From NCBI GenBank assembly GCA_014381825.1, contig JACNKX010000133.1, forward strand, positions 1 through 64,000: a DNA stretch of 64,000 nt, given 5' to 3'. The notes under the pieces were generated by a model that was not told the origin of the DNA, ran no database searches, and saw only the letters and a program-made list of their open reading frames with translations. The stretch's first letter is position 1. Every line of letters begins with the position of its first letter. Shown here piece after piece: positions 51,645-60,884 of this stretch. The DNA comes from Planctomycetota bacterium (lineage in GTDB: Bacteria; Planctomycetota; Planctomycetia; Pirellulales; Pirellulaceae). Position numbers and translations under genes: made by a program.

Positions 51645-53843
51645 ATGAAGAACATCCCGCTGCCAAAAACACGTCGTCGATTCGAAGCGGCGCGAGACGA
51701 GAACGGTGTTCCGCATGTTCAAGCGGCGACGTGGCTAGACGCGCTGTTCGGTCTCGGATACATGCACGCAACGGATCGTCCGACTCAGCTTCTCTTTTCT
51801 AGGAGCGTGGCCAGCGGGCGCGGTGCGGAAGAGATTTCCGACACGCCTGAACTGCTGGAAACGGACCGCTTTTTTCGGCGGATTGGCTTGAATCTAGATC
51901 TGGAGACGGAGATTCGGATACTGGATGATCGGACCTTCACGCAATTGACAGCCTACTGCGAGGGAGTCAACGACGGGCTCGAAGGGGCTGGTCGCTCGTT
52001 GCCGATGTGGGCGGCTGGGTTTCAGCCGCAACCGTGGAACCAACAATCGGTTTTGTTAATTGGCAAGCTCCTTAGTTTTGGAGGCCTGGCCGTCAGCCAG
52101 ATGCAGAATGAACGTCTGCTGATCGAATTGATTCACGCTGGTGTCGACGATGAAGCCCTTCGAGACTTGTTCGCGCCTCGGTTAGACAACGTCGACTTTG
52201 CCATGATTCGGCAGATTAAGATGGCGAATCAGCTATCAGACGAAGCGCTCGAATTGATTACGGACCTGCCTCGCCTTGCTGGTAGTAACGCCTGGGCAGT
52301 GAGTCCTCAGCGAAGTGCGACGGGATATGCGTTGCTCGCCGCGGACCCGCACTTAGAGATCAATCGTCTGCCAGCGATTTGGTATGAAGCGGTGTTGGAG
52401 TGGGGCAACCAGTACGTAATGGGCGCGTCGCTGCCGGGGTGCCCCATGTTTGCCGTTGCAAGGACAGATCGACTCGCGTGGGGCGTGACCTATATGAAGG
52501 GAGACACCGTGGACTACTTCGTCGAGGATTGTCGACCGGGTGGTGAGACCGGGTGGCAGTATCGGCGCGACGAGAGTTGGCATGACTTCGCCTTGCGCGA
52601 AGAACAGTTGGTGCGCAAAGGAGCGGACGATGCGACGCTGAAAGTTTACGAAAGTCCGCAGGGCATCGTCGACGGCGACCTTGACGAAAATGGCGAAGGA
52701 TTACACCTCGCGATCGCATGGAGTGGAATGCATGAAGGAAATGGCACAGCGATTTCCGCGTGGCTGGACGTGATCGCAGCGAAGAATGCGAGAGCTGCGA
52801 TGCGTGTCGCACGTGAATGCGCCCAGCCGACGCTGTGTTGGGTCTTCGCAGATCAGGAAGGGCATATCGGCTTGCAAAGCTGTGGGCGCTTCCCGAAGCG
52901 GGGCGGCGGCCAGATTGGGCTTGCGCCGATTCCTGCCTGGGACGAAGCAAATCATTGGCAGGGTTGGATTGCGAGTGAGTTGCTACCGAATGTCTACGAC
53001 CCACCCGAAGGTTTTTTAGCGACGGCCAACGAAGAGAAGAATCTCGCTGGCATGCCGATGCTTGTTACTCAACCGCTGAACGATTACCGCAAGCGTCGGA
53101 TTTGTGAGCGATTGGCCGAATTGCCCGCCGCAACGATGGACGACATGCAGTCGCTTCAGTACGACTTGATCAGCCTGCAGGCTCGTGATCTGCTTGCGTT
53201 GTTCCTACCTCATTTACCTGATGGTCGCGTTAAAGAGTCGCTATCAAGCTGGGATTATTCGTATGCGCCAAATGGCAACGAGGCCACATTGTTTCTCAAG
53301 CTATATCGAAACGTCATCGTGGAACTTCTAGGGCACGAGCAAGGCATTGGTTGGCGACGGATGCTCTATATCTGCACGCGAGCCGGATATTCGATGATGG
53401 TCCTGGCCGCTGCTGATCGAATGCTGAAGCGGGACGATTCGATCTGGTGGCGTGGCCGCGACAAGGGTGAGTTGATTCGACGGGCCGGCGAACGGACGGA
53501 GAACGAGCCAGATCAACCCTGGTCGAGCGTGAATAACTTCCACTTCACTGATCGCTTTTTTGGTAAGCATCAAGTCGGCCGGATGCTCGGGTTCAACAGT
53601 CGTCGCTACCCCATGCCCGGTAACCATGCGACACCGTTTCAAGGGCACGTCCTCCAAACCGCCACACGCGAATCCACGTTTGCGCCTTCCTATCACTTCG
53701 TCACCGATCTCGGAACCAATGAAGCGTGGACGAACTTGCCTGGCGGGCCAAGTGAAAGCCGCTTTTCGAAGTATTACAAGAACGATGTCGCTCGATGGTT
53801 TGCCGGAGAGTACAAGAATCTACGTGCGAGCAGTGCGCTGTGA
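51645..53843 (+). CDS. Penicillin acylase family Ntn-hydrolase
   Basis: 732 residues from ATG 51645; a TTG at 51564 in frame is less likely because it overlaps the promoter region of the divergent importer. The precursor has the alpha-chain start RDENGVPHVQAATWLDALF and GYMHATDRPTQ. The autoprocessing site is LAG|SNAWAV, with the nucleophile Ser214. Beta-chain features are LLAADPHLEI and AWGVTYMKGD. Unlike many relatives there is no obvious signal peptide, so it may be cytoplasmic. Family members cleave acyl amides (beta-lactams, homoserine lactones, lipopeptides). Its divergent placement next to a sugar importer is of unclear meaning. Confidence 0.9.
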   Translation: MKNIPLPKTRRRFEAARDENGVPHVQAATWLDALFGLGYMHATDRPTQLLFSRSVASGRGAEEISDTPELLETDRFFRRIGLNLDLETEIRILDDRTFTQLTAYCEGVNDGLEGAGRSLPMWAAGFQPQPWNQQSVLLIGKLLSFGGLAVSQMQNERLLIELIHAGVDDEALRDLFAPRLDNVDFAMIRQIKMANQLSDEALELITDLPRLAGSNAWAVSPQRSATGYALLAADPHLEINRLPAIWYEAVLEWGNQYVMGASLPGCPMFAVARTDRLAWGVTYMKGDTVDYFVEDCRPGGETGWQYRRDESWHDFALREEQLVRKGADDATLKVYESPQGIVDGDLDENGEGLHLAIAWSGMHEGNGTAISAWLDVIAAKNARAAMRVARECAQPTLCWVFADQEGHIGLQSCGRFPKRGGGQIGLAPIPAWDEANHWQGWIASELLPNVYDPPEGFLATANEEKNLAGMPMLVTQPLNDYRKRRICERLAELPAATMDDMQSLQYDLISLQARDLLALFLPHLPDGRVKESLSSWDYSYAPNGNEATLFLKLYRNVIVELLGHEQGIGWRRMLYICTRAGYSMMVLAAADRMLKRDDSIWWRGRDKGELIRRAGERTENEPDQPWSSVNNFHFTDRFFGKHQVGRMLGFNSRRYPMPGNHATPFQGHVLQTATRESTFAPSYHFVTDLGTNEAWTNLPGGPSESRFSKYYKNDVARWFAGEYKNLRASSAL

Positions 53844-53861
53844 CAACTGAACTAAACATGT

Positions 53862-56831
53862 TTACTTCAGGGTCGATCGATCCCAGACACGGTCAGTCCC
53901 TTCTACGATTATCAGTTCTCGGTCGGCGCTTAAGTCGTTAAAGGTCTGCACGTTTCCCGATCTCCATTTAATCTGCAGATCGTCAACGACGGCGTCATTC
54001 CCAAGACCAATGACCAAACGTCGTTCATTACTGCACTGGAATCCATCCCCCGCCGTCAATTGAGTTATCGCGGTATGGCCGCCATGCTTAACCTCGACGA
54101 TGCTTCCGACCGCATCTCGATCGGAGTGGACGCCCACGAGCGACAGCGATAACCAGTGCCCGTGTTTCACCGTCTCATTACTGAGGAGCGCGACCGGCGA
54201 GTCCAAATGTCCAATACAAACGTCCTCCAAACCGTCGCGATTCCAGTCGAGTCGCGCCATGGCGCGTCCTAGATATTTGCCCTCGAAGTAGTTGCCGAGC
54301 TGATCGGAAGGAACTTCTTCAAAGTGTCCGACACCATCGCCACGAAAGAGTTGCGGTTGCATGTAGTAGGGTGTTTCTTTCACCCAAGGATCGTGAACGT
54401 GGCCATTCGTCACTAGTAAATCGGAGATGCCATCAAGTTCTACATCGACGAATTGAGTTCCCCAGCCGAGTACAGGAAACGTCGCCTGTTGCAGTTGAGA
54501 ATCCGCAATCTCATCTCGAAACAAGCCATCGGGTTGTTGCATGTAGAAGGCATTCGTATCGCGGTAGAAATTCGTAACAAACATGTCTAGCAGACCATCT
54601 TGATTTGCGTCACTTATTGCGATTCCCATCGATGCTTGGCTCGTGCCATTACTGCTGTAGGCAAGCCCGTTCAAAATCGCGCGCTCCACAAATTTCGGCT
54701 CACTACCAGGTGCCGTCGTCTGATTGTGAAAGAAAAAGTTCGCCGACATGTCATTGGCGACGAACAGGCTTAACCGACGCGAGCCGTCGAAGTCTGCGGC
54801 AACAATTCCCAGTCCTCTTCCTTCCGGCGCGACCACGCCGCAATGGTCGGTGACATCATTAAATGTTCCATCGCCTCCGTTTATATAAAGCCGGTCTTGC
54901 TCGGGTGGGTGTGCAATGGGGGCACAGCGGGGTAGCGTGTCGATTCGGCATTCTTGCGTGTACAGTTCGTCGCCACCGACGTAGTTTACGGCGTAGATGT
55001 CTGGCAATGTATCACCGTTTAGATCTGCGATCAGACAACTGGATGTCCAGACGTTGTACTGAACTCCGCTAGCGACAGTCACTTCTTGGAACGTACCATC
55101 ACCGTTATTGCGGTAAAGGACATTGGTTCCGATATTAGCGACATAGAGATCGGGAAAACCGTCCGCGTCAATATCTCCGACGGCGAGGCCCTGACTATAG
55201 AGTTTGTTGTCCAAGCGGCTCTTACGAGAGATGTCGACGAAAGTTTCGCCGTTCTGATTCCGAAAGAGCCGATCGTGGTAGCCACCAGTCGGCGTTTCCT
55301 TGCGGCGAGGCAGGGGACCGCCTTCCGTCATGTATAGATCGGACCAACCATCGAGATCGTAGTCGATTGCCCCAATGCCGCCGCCGTTGAGCTCGAGGAG
55401 CGATTCGAGGTTGTTGCCGATTGCGCCATTGAAATATGTGAAAGTCAAAGCGACGTCAGTCGCTACGTCTCGAAAACGGACTTGGCCGTTGGCAGAGGCA
55501 ATGACGGTGCCCTCCACCGACTTGGTAAGTGGGATCTGAAAGTTGGGGAGAGAATGCGCGGAAAGCTCGAGTTGTAAGGCCAAGTTCGCCGACCGCGTGG
55601 TCAGCGAGTCTTCGTCCGCGAGTTCGAAGAGAAGCTGGTCCAGAGCGGGTTTCGCCCAGTCGGCCTCGGCCTCCATAGCAAGTCGGCACCACCCAGCAGC
55701 TTCCCACAAGCGACCCAAATCGCGAAGCAGCTTCACCGCCTCACGCATATTGCGGGAGTTTATCAAGTCGTCGATCAGCAGTGTCATTCTAGCCAGCTTG
55801 CGCGCCCGTGTTGCGAACGCCTCCGCTTGGTCAGGCTTTCCGACAGCGGTTAATGCCTTCGACAATTGATAGTTCGCGGCCGCATGGTTTGGGTTACGGC
55901 GTAGTACCTCGCCAAAGCAGCGAACAGCCGCGTGCGTTTGTTCGGTTCGGCGAGACCACATGCCGCGTACGAACCAGATCTCCGGATGCTCGTCGGCGTT
56001 GTCGGGCAACTGTTCATGCCACTCGACGAATTCTTCCGGTGTTCCCGTTTCCAAAAGCGTCTCTCCGAGAGCCGCTCGCGCATCTAACAAATGAGGATAT
56101 TCTCGGACGATGAGCAAGAGGACATCTCGCGCATCGAGCATTCTCTTTTCGTAAATTGCCCACTTCGCTTCGAGCAATCGCGGAAGTGGGTCGTCCGGCC
56201 TTGCCGCCAAGCAACGCTTTACAAAGGGAAGATTGGCGTCCATTAGCCTTTTCGAGGATCCGATGGCGATTAAATGATTCGAATCGACTCGGTCCGATTT
56301 AAGGAGTGGTAGAATTAGTTGCGTCACTTCCCACATGCGTCCCTGTGCGGCATAGATGTAGAGTAAACGCTGTCGCGCCGCGAAATTGTCTTTGTCGAGT
56401 TCGACGACGCGGCGGAAAAGCCTTTCCGAATCCGCTACCCAGCCTTGCTGATAAGAGAATTCGGCGCGGGTGAACAACGCTTGCTTCGATGTTGGCGTTC
56501 CGTCGTCGGGTATACGCGCGAAGTAGTCCATTGCCGATTCCGGATCGGAAGTCTCGCTTGCTGCAACTCCTGCCAAATACAATGCTCTGACCGAATTGGG
56601 ATTGCGGCGCAAGACAATCTTCACAAGTCGTTCGGTTTCGGCAAACTCTCTTCGCTCTGCTGCGTTTTCGGCGCGGGCCAGCAGTCGAGGTGTCGACGAC
56701 TCGACCGCGAACCAGATTCCTGAGGCAATCACCAACGCGGGAAATGCCAGCACCAGGAGCCTGCGTCGCCTCGGAGGCGCCGGGCTCGAAGCGGCCCCTG
56801 TGGAGTGCTGTTCCTTGTGTTTGCGATTCAT
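53862..56831 (-). CDS. Membrane-anchored TPR plus FG-GAP/ASPIC-UnbV (CRTAC1-type) protein
   Basis: 989 residues. A basic N-terminus (PPRRRRLLVLAFPALVIASG) leads into one membrane helix at about 24-43. Residues 50-400 are TPR-like helical repeats (AERREFAETERLVKIVLRRN, NPNHAAANYQLSKAL). From about 450 there are FG-GAP/VCBS calcium-loop repeats, such as DYDLDGWSDLYMTEGG, GDIDADGFPDLYVANIG and DFDGSRRLSLFVAND. The ASPIC/UnbV domain ends the protein (RDAVGSIVEVKHGG, LQIKWRSGNVQTF). The bulk is probably periplasmic. It converges on the penicillin acylase gene and is the last gene of a minus-strand pair with the next CRTAC1 gene. Function unknown. Confidence 0.9.
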   Translation of the reverse strand: MNRKHKEQHSTGAASSPAPPRRRRLLVLAFPALVIASGIWFAVESSTPRLLARAENAAERREFAETERLVKIVLRRNPNSVRALYLAGVAASETSDPESAMDYFARIPDDGTPTSKQALFTRAEFSYQQGWVADSERLFRRVVELDKDNFAARQRLLYIYAAQGRMWEVTQLILPLLKSDRVDSNHLIAIGSSKRLMDANLPFVKRCLAARPDDPLPRLLEAKWAIYEKRMLDARDVLLLIVREYPHLLDARAALGETLLETGTPEEFVEWHEQLPDNADEHPEIWFVRGMWSRRTEQTHAAVRCFGEVLRRNPNHAAANYQLSKALTAVGKPDQAEAFATRARKLARMTLLIDDLINSRNMREAVKLLRDLGRLWEAAGWCRLAMEAEADWAKPALDQLLFELADEDSLTTRSANLALQLELSAHSLPNFQIPLTKSVEGTVIASANGQVRFRDVATDVALTFTYFNGAIGNNLESLLELNGGGIGAIDYDLDGWSDLYMTEGGPLPRRKETPTGGYHDRLFRNQNGETFVDISRKSRLDNKLYSQGLAVGDIDADGFPDLYVANIGTNVLYRNNGDGTFQEVTVASGVQYNVWTSSCLIADLNGDTLPDIYAVNYVGGDELYTQECRIDTLPRCAPIAHPPEQDRLYINGGDGTFNDVTDHCGVVAPEGRGLGIVAADFDGSRRLSLFVANDMSANFFFHNQTTAPGSEPKFVERAILNGLAYSSNGTSQASMGIAISDANQDGLLDMFVTNFYRDTNAFYMQQPDGLFRDEIADSQLQQATFPVLGWGTQFVDVELDGISDLLVTNGHVHDPWVKETPYYMQPQLFRGDGVGHFEEVPSDQLGNYFEGKYLGRAMARLDWNRDGLEDVCIGHLDSPVALLSNETVKHGHWLSLSLVGVHSDRDAVGSIVEVKHGGHTAITQLTAGDGFQCSNERRLVIGLGNDAVVDDLQIKWRSGNVQTFNDLSADRELIIVEGTDRVWDRSTLK

Positions 56832-56885
56832 GCGATTATCTGGCTCTTACGACGGGAGATCGCGGCAGCACGCGTCACAGGTTTA

Positions 56886-59093
56886 CTAACGGGAAGCGTC
56901 TGGTCGATCGGGGCGATGACGCAACTCGGACTGGCCCTCGACGATCTCGACAAGCTGATTGACCTCCACGTTCTTAAACACTTGCGTCCGGTTGGTAGTG
57001 GGCCAGAATATCTCTAATTCTTCGATTGAGTTAGCCTGCCCCAAACCAATTTCTTGACGCGACACGGGATTGGAACCGAAACTTCCACCGCTGCCGACCC
57101 ACTTGTAAACGGAACGCCGTTGGCCCCCGTCGTCAATCACTGCCTTGATGCGTGCGCCGACGGCGGAGCGATTTGACTGGCGGCCGATCAAACAAATCTT
57201 TAGCCAGTGGTTACCGAATCCTGGATTCTCGAACAGCGCGTTAGCGAAGCCATCAACTGGAAACGCACCACCCATCTCGATGAATACATCTTGGTCGCCG
57301 TCATTGTCGAAGTCCGCGAAGGCAACGCCGTGCCCCTTTTGTAGGTGACCAAATCCACCCGCGAAGGTCACGTCCATGAAGTCTTGCCCACGCTGATTCA
57401 AATACATTCGATTCGGCATGAGTCCTTCGAGTTCGGGATAGCCCGTGCCGAGGTAGAAGTCCGGGAAACCATCGTTGTTCAGGTCACCAAAGTTCGAACC
57501 CATCGGCAGTGTTACGTGTGCAACGTGACATCGCTCGCCAACCTCCTGGAATCCTCCCTTTCCATCCCCCTGAAATAAGTGGTCTTTTTCCGCCTGATGT
57601 TGATGCCCCAAGAAGTCGGCTGCAAAGTTCCGTGCTTCGGACCAGTATGCGCTCGCGAAGATGTCTAGATTTCCGTCATTGTTGAAATCCCAGAACCATG
57701 TCGGAAACCCCTTCAACGGCTCACGGACGCCCGATAGAGTTGCGACGTCCGTAAACGTTTTACCGTCGTTATTTCGGTAGAGGCGATTTGGCTGGCCATT
57801 GTTAGAGACATAGAGATCAGGAAATCGATCACCATTGTAGTCACCCCACGTTACACCCTTTGTGAATCCCCAATCGGCGGCCTCCGTTTCCGCCGAGTTA
57901 AGTACACCCGCCCGCGCGGCAACGTCTTTGAAGCGCCCGTCGCCGGAATTCTCAAACAACTGGCACGGGTATTCTTCGTTTCCGACAAAGAGGTCAAGAT
58001 CACCGTCGTTGTCATAGTCAGCCCACGATGCCGTCTGGGTCGGATAATGCCGGTCGCCGAGCCCAGCAGCAAATGTCACATCGGTGAAGCGACCTCGACC
58101 ATCATTCTGCAGCAACGAGTTCGGATATCGTGTGCCGAGTTCACGCAGCCAAGCACCTCGGAGTACGAGCACATCGTAGTCTCCGTCATTGTCATAGTCG
58201 GCTTGCAGGATGTTCAGGCCACCATAGATGCCTGTCAAACCAGCCGCTTCGGACGCGTCCACGAATTCGCCGGTCCCGGAATTGAGAAAAAGCCGAATCG
58301 ACTCGCTGGTATTCCAGTTCGAAGCCATGATGTCCAGCAAACCATCGCCATCGAAATCCTCGGCGATCGCGCCGCCTGCCAGGCTGAACGAGTCCAAGCC
58401 CAGATTCTTGGCAATGTTATTGAATCTAGGGAAATCCGATGGCCCTCCAAAACGATCGGGAGGAATCAAGAACGACGTCGGAACGTCACTCGGATACCCG
58501 CCAATCGTCATAAATGCCACATTGAGTAGCCAGATTGCAGTCGCGTTATTCGGCTGTCGTTGGAGCACCGTGGTCAGGCACTTAATGGCATTCTTTGAGC
58601 CGGCTTGATGTTCGTGAATGCCACCGGCTTTGATCGGGATGATACAGCTCTCACCGTTGTTGCAGTGAACGCAGTTTTCTGTCTCGCCTTGACGGAGGTA
58701 GGCCACGGCTAACTGTAAGGTCAACAATGACTCCATCTCTGGGGCGACTTTCCCCCGAACGTCCGGCAATAACTTGATCGCGCTCTCGAGGTGCTCGACG
58801 GCTGCGTCGCCACTTCCTAACGTCAGGTTTTGATGACTTAGCACGCAGTGAAGACTGAACCGCTCGGCCTCAAAACCGGGGCTAGAAAGCGAGGCCAAGC
58901 GTCGTTCTCCTTCGTCCCGTCGGGCTGTTCCGAGGTACGGATGTTCGAACGGCGTGTCGATCCGGATTTTATCGAGTGTTTCCAGCATTGGGGCGTGGAC
59001 GTTTGACGAAGGGACCGCCGGCGCCGAGCTACCGCAGCCAAGTGCCACGGCTAATACAGTCACCAAAGGTATTTGCGTGTGATGAGTCGACAA
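56886..59093 (-). CDS. CRTAC1-type FG-GAP/ASPIC-UnbV lipoprotein
   Basis: 735 residues. The N-terminus has a lipoprotein signal with lipobox VALGCGSS (Cys at about residue 20). After a helical region there is a distinctive motif, NCVHCNNGESCIIPIKAGG, followed by HEHQAGSKNAIKCL and AIWLLNVAFMTIGGYPSDVP, which I recall as a block shared by bacterial CRTAC1-like proteins. From about 230 on there are many FG-GAP/VCBS repeats (EDFDGDGLLDIMASNWN, DYDNDGDYDVLVLRG). An ASPIC/UnbV domain is at the end (RSAVGARIKAVIDDGG). Outer-membrane or periplasmic. Function unknown. It is divergent from the histidine-rich membrane protein. Confidence 0.9.
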   Translation of the reverse strand: MSTHHTQIPLVTVLAVALGCGSSAPAVPSSNVHAPMLETLDKIRIDTPFEHPYLGTARRDEGERRLASLSSPGFEAERFSLHCVLSHQNLTLGSGDAAVEHLESAIKLLPDVRGKVAPEMESLLTLQLAVAYLRQGETENCVHCNNGESCIIPIKAGGIHEHQAGSKNAIKCLTTVLQRQPNNATAIWLLNVAFMTIGGYPSDVPTSFLIPPDRFGGPSDFPRFNNIAKNLGLDSFSLAGGAIAEDFDGDGLLDIMASNWNTSESIRLFLNSGTGEFVDASEAAGLTGIYGGLNILQADYDNDGDYDVLVLRGAWLRELGTRYPNSLLQNDGRGRFTDVTFAAGLGDRHYPTQTASWADYDNDGDLDLFVGNEEYPCQLFENSGDGRFKDVAARAGVLNSAETEAADWGFTKGVTWGDYNGDRFPDLYVSNNGQPNRLYRNNDGKTFTDVATLSGVREPLKGFPTWFWDFNNDGNLDIFASAYWSEARNFAADFLGHQHQAEKDHLFQGDGKGGFQEVGERCHVAHVTLPMGSNFGDLNNDGFPDFYLGTGYPELEGLMPNRMYLNQRGQDFMDVTFAGGFGHLQKGHGVAFADFDNDGDQDVFIEMGGAFPVDGFANALFENPGFGNHWLKICLIGRQSNRSAVGARIKAVIDDGGQRRSVYKWVGSGGSFGSNPVSRQEIGLGQANSIEELEIFWPTTNRTQVFKNVEVNQLVEIVEGQSELRHRPDRPDASR

Positions 59094-59291
59094 CAGCAGC
59101 GGTTCCTGAATCGAGGGCGAAATGGATATTTACTTATCGTATCGACAATCCTCGGACATCGCTAGGATTTCCAAAATGCGGCCGACTAACCATAGGGTGT
59201 AGTCCGCGATCTTTCGTAACTGTTGTCGCCCGCGGCAAGGAATGATAGTCTGGAGCCAGGAAGGGGCGACGTGACGGCTGAGTAATCTCGT

Positions 59292-60416
59292 ATGGCTTCG
59301 ATAAGACAAACAAAGTCAGCGGAAAGTAGCCTGTTTCGCGTCGGCTACGTCGTAAATCCGATCGCGGATCTAGTGTGGTATCTGGGTCTGCCGCTGGTAG
59401 CCTTAGCGTTTGCGCTGGCGTGCCAGCAATGGCTCACCGCGATGGCGATCACTTCGATTGCACTTCTATTCAATGCGCCGCATAACTTCGTCACACTGCT
59501 GCGCACCTACGGACTCGAGGAAGATCGGCATCGCTTTCGCGACCAGCTAATTGTTGGTTTGGTGCTAATCTCTGCGTTTACTGTCGTGGGAATGAAATGG
59601 GCTCCGTTGACGATCTTACTCCTGAGTGTCCTGTGGAATCATCAACACAACTTGATGCAGTTGCATGGTTTTGCGCGGATCTACGATCACAAGGCCCGGG
59701 CGGGCACTCCCATGACACCGAGATGGGATCTAACTTTGAATTGGGTTCTGTACGTCAATATGTTACTAACGGCCCAGCTGTTCGCGAATTTTTGGATACG
59801 CGAATTGTATCGCTTCGATTTGCCAATTTCGGCCGAAGCAGTCCGTGTTCTTCAAACCGCGAGTTGGTGCGTGACGGCTGGATTCGTTGGCGTCTATTCC
59901 ATCCACGTATTCAATAGCGTTCGAAACGGTTTCGCGGTGAATCCGCTGAAGTTCGTCTTTCTCTTTACGAATTACGCGGTCTTGTACATCGCTAGTTGGA
60001 ACACGACGTCGATTCTCATTCATTCGATCGCCAACAATATCATGCATGGTCTCCAATACATCGTCATCGTCTACGTTTATATGCAACGCAAGGTCGAACA
60101 TTCGTCCCAAGACGACGGCTGGATCAGGAGCATCGTTCGACCGGGAAACGTGAAAGCTTTTGTTGCTGTTTGCCTCCTCTATACCGTGGTCGTCCAACTG
60201 ATTGCGCGTAGGCCGCTTGAAGAGTTCGGTTTTGGAGCGATCAGCTTTACGTCTCGCTACGATGCCATCCCCGAGCATCAACTTGCCGGAGTGTCACTCG
60301 CCGGTGGATACGAGCTGTTTGCATTGCTGGTAATGAACGTGCCGGGGCTGCTGCATCTGTATTACGATTCTTTCATTTGGAAAGTCCGTGACACCAAGAT
60401 CCAGCAAGGGTTGTGA
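59292..60416 (+). CDS. Polytopic membrane protein with conserved-looking histidines, unrecognised
   Basis: 374 residues with about eight or nine membrane segments. Histidines occur in or near the membrane in NAPHNFVTLL, WNHQHNLMQLHGFARIYDHK and ILIHSIANNIMHGLQYI. Several His in helices can indicate a metal site, as in membrane carotene dioxygenases, desaturases or haem proteins, but I do not recognise a family. The stop codon overlaps the start of a TPR gene (GTGA), so the two are co-translated. It is inside the CRTAC1 cluster and divergent from the CRTAC1 lipoprotein, so a shared function is likely but unproven. Confidence 0.75.
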   Translation: MASIRQTKSAESSLFRVGYVVNPIADLVWYLGLPLVALAFALACQQWLTAMAITSIALLFNAPHNFVTLLRTYGLEEDRHRFRDQLIVGLVLISAFTVVGMKWAPLTILLLSVLWNHQHNLMQLHGFARIYDHKARAGTPMTPRWDLTLNWVLYVNMLLTAQLFANFWIRELYRFDLPISAEAVRVLQTASWCVTAGFVGVYSIHVFNSVRNGFAVNPLKFVFLFTNYAVLYIASWNTTSILIHSIANNIMHGLQYIVIVYVYMQRKVEHSSQDDGWIRSIVRPGNVKAFVAVCLLYTVVVQLIARRPLEEFGFGAISFTSRYDAIPEHQLAGVSLAGGYELFALLVMNVPGLLHLYYDSFIWKVRDTKIQQGL

Positions 60417-60826
60417 GCTTGCGTCAACTTGAATTTAGGAAATTTCGCTTCTTGTTTTTCGTCCTTGGGTTGACTCTGTTGGCGGCTCTGTGGGAGCTTA
60501 CGGAACCCGACCCAGAAGGAAGCCCAAATTTAAAAGTCTTTCCTTCGATGTGGGCCGAGCTGTATCCAGAAAGTGCTGCTACCTATTACGTCCTAGCTCG
60601 GGCAGCTGCCGAACAAGGGGATCTCGAGGAAGCGCGGCTACACTTTGAGCGGGCACTCGCCAAAGAGGATAAGACGAACGAGGATCTGTATTATGACTAT
60701 GCAGTTCTGTTGGTCCGTATGAGAGCCGATCGCAAAGCCCTCCACCAAGCCGTGAGCGACTGGAAGCGTTATTTTCCGATGTCAGCGCGTCGCGATCCAT
60801 CGAAAGTGGAGGAATCGCCCCGGTAG
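60413..60826 (+). CDS. Small TPR protein with N-terminal membrane anchor
   Basis: 137 residues from GTG 60413, overlapping the stop codon of the membrane protein gene. A membrane helix at about 12-27 (FLFFVLGLTLLAALW) is followed by a region with ELYPESAATYYVLARAAAEQ and DLEEARLHFERALAKED, which are TPR-type helices. The C-terminus is basic. The protein is probably anchored in the inner membrane with the repeats outside, and it may be an adaptor for the upstream membrane protein. It faces the next TPR gene convergently. Confidence 0.8.
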   Translation: MSLRQLEFRKFRFLFFVLGLTLLAALWELTEPDPEGSPNLKVFPSMWAELYPESAATYYVLARAAAEQGDLEEARLHFERALAKEDKTNEDLYYDYAVLLVRMRADRKALHQAVSDWKRYFPMSARRDPSKVEESPR

Positions 60827-60884
60827 CCATTGACTCGATGAGCCTCTGCTCCGGAGGCTTGCATTTCGGTATGCAGGTGCGGAA

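Noticed and set aside
59223-59251. Promoter for the histidine-rich membrane protein
   Set aside because: TTGTCG-17-TAGTCT matches only loosely and several other alignments are as good.
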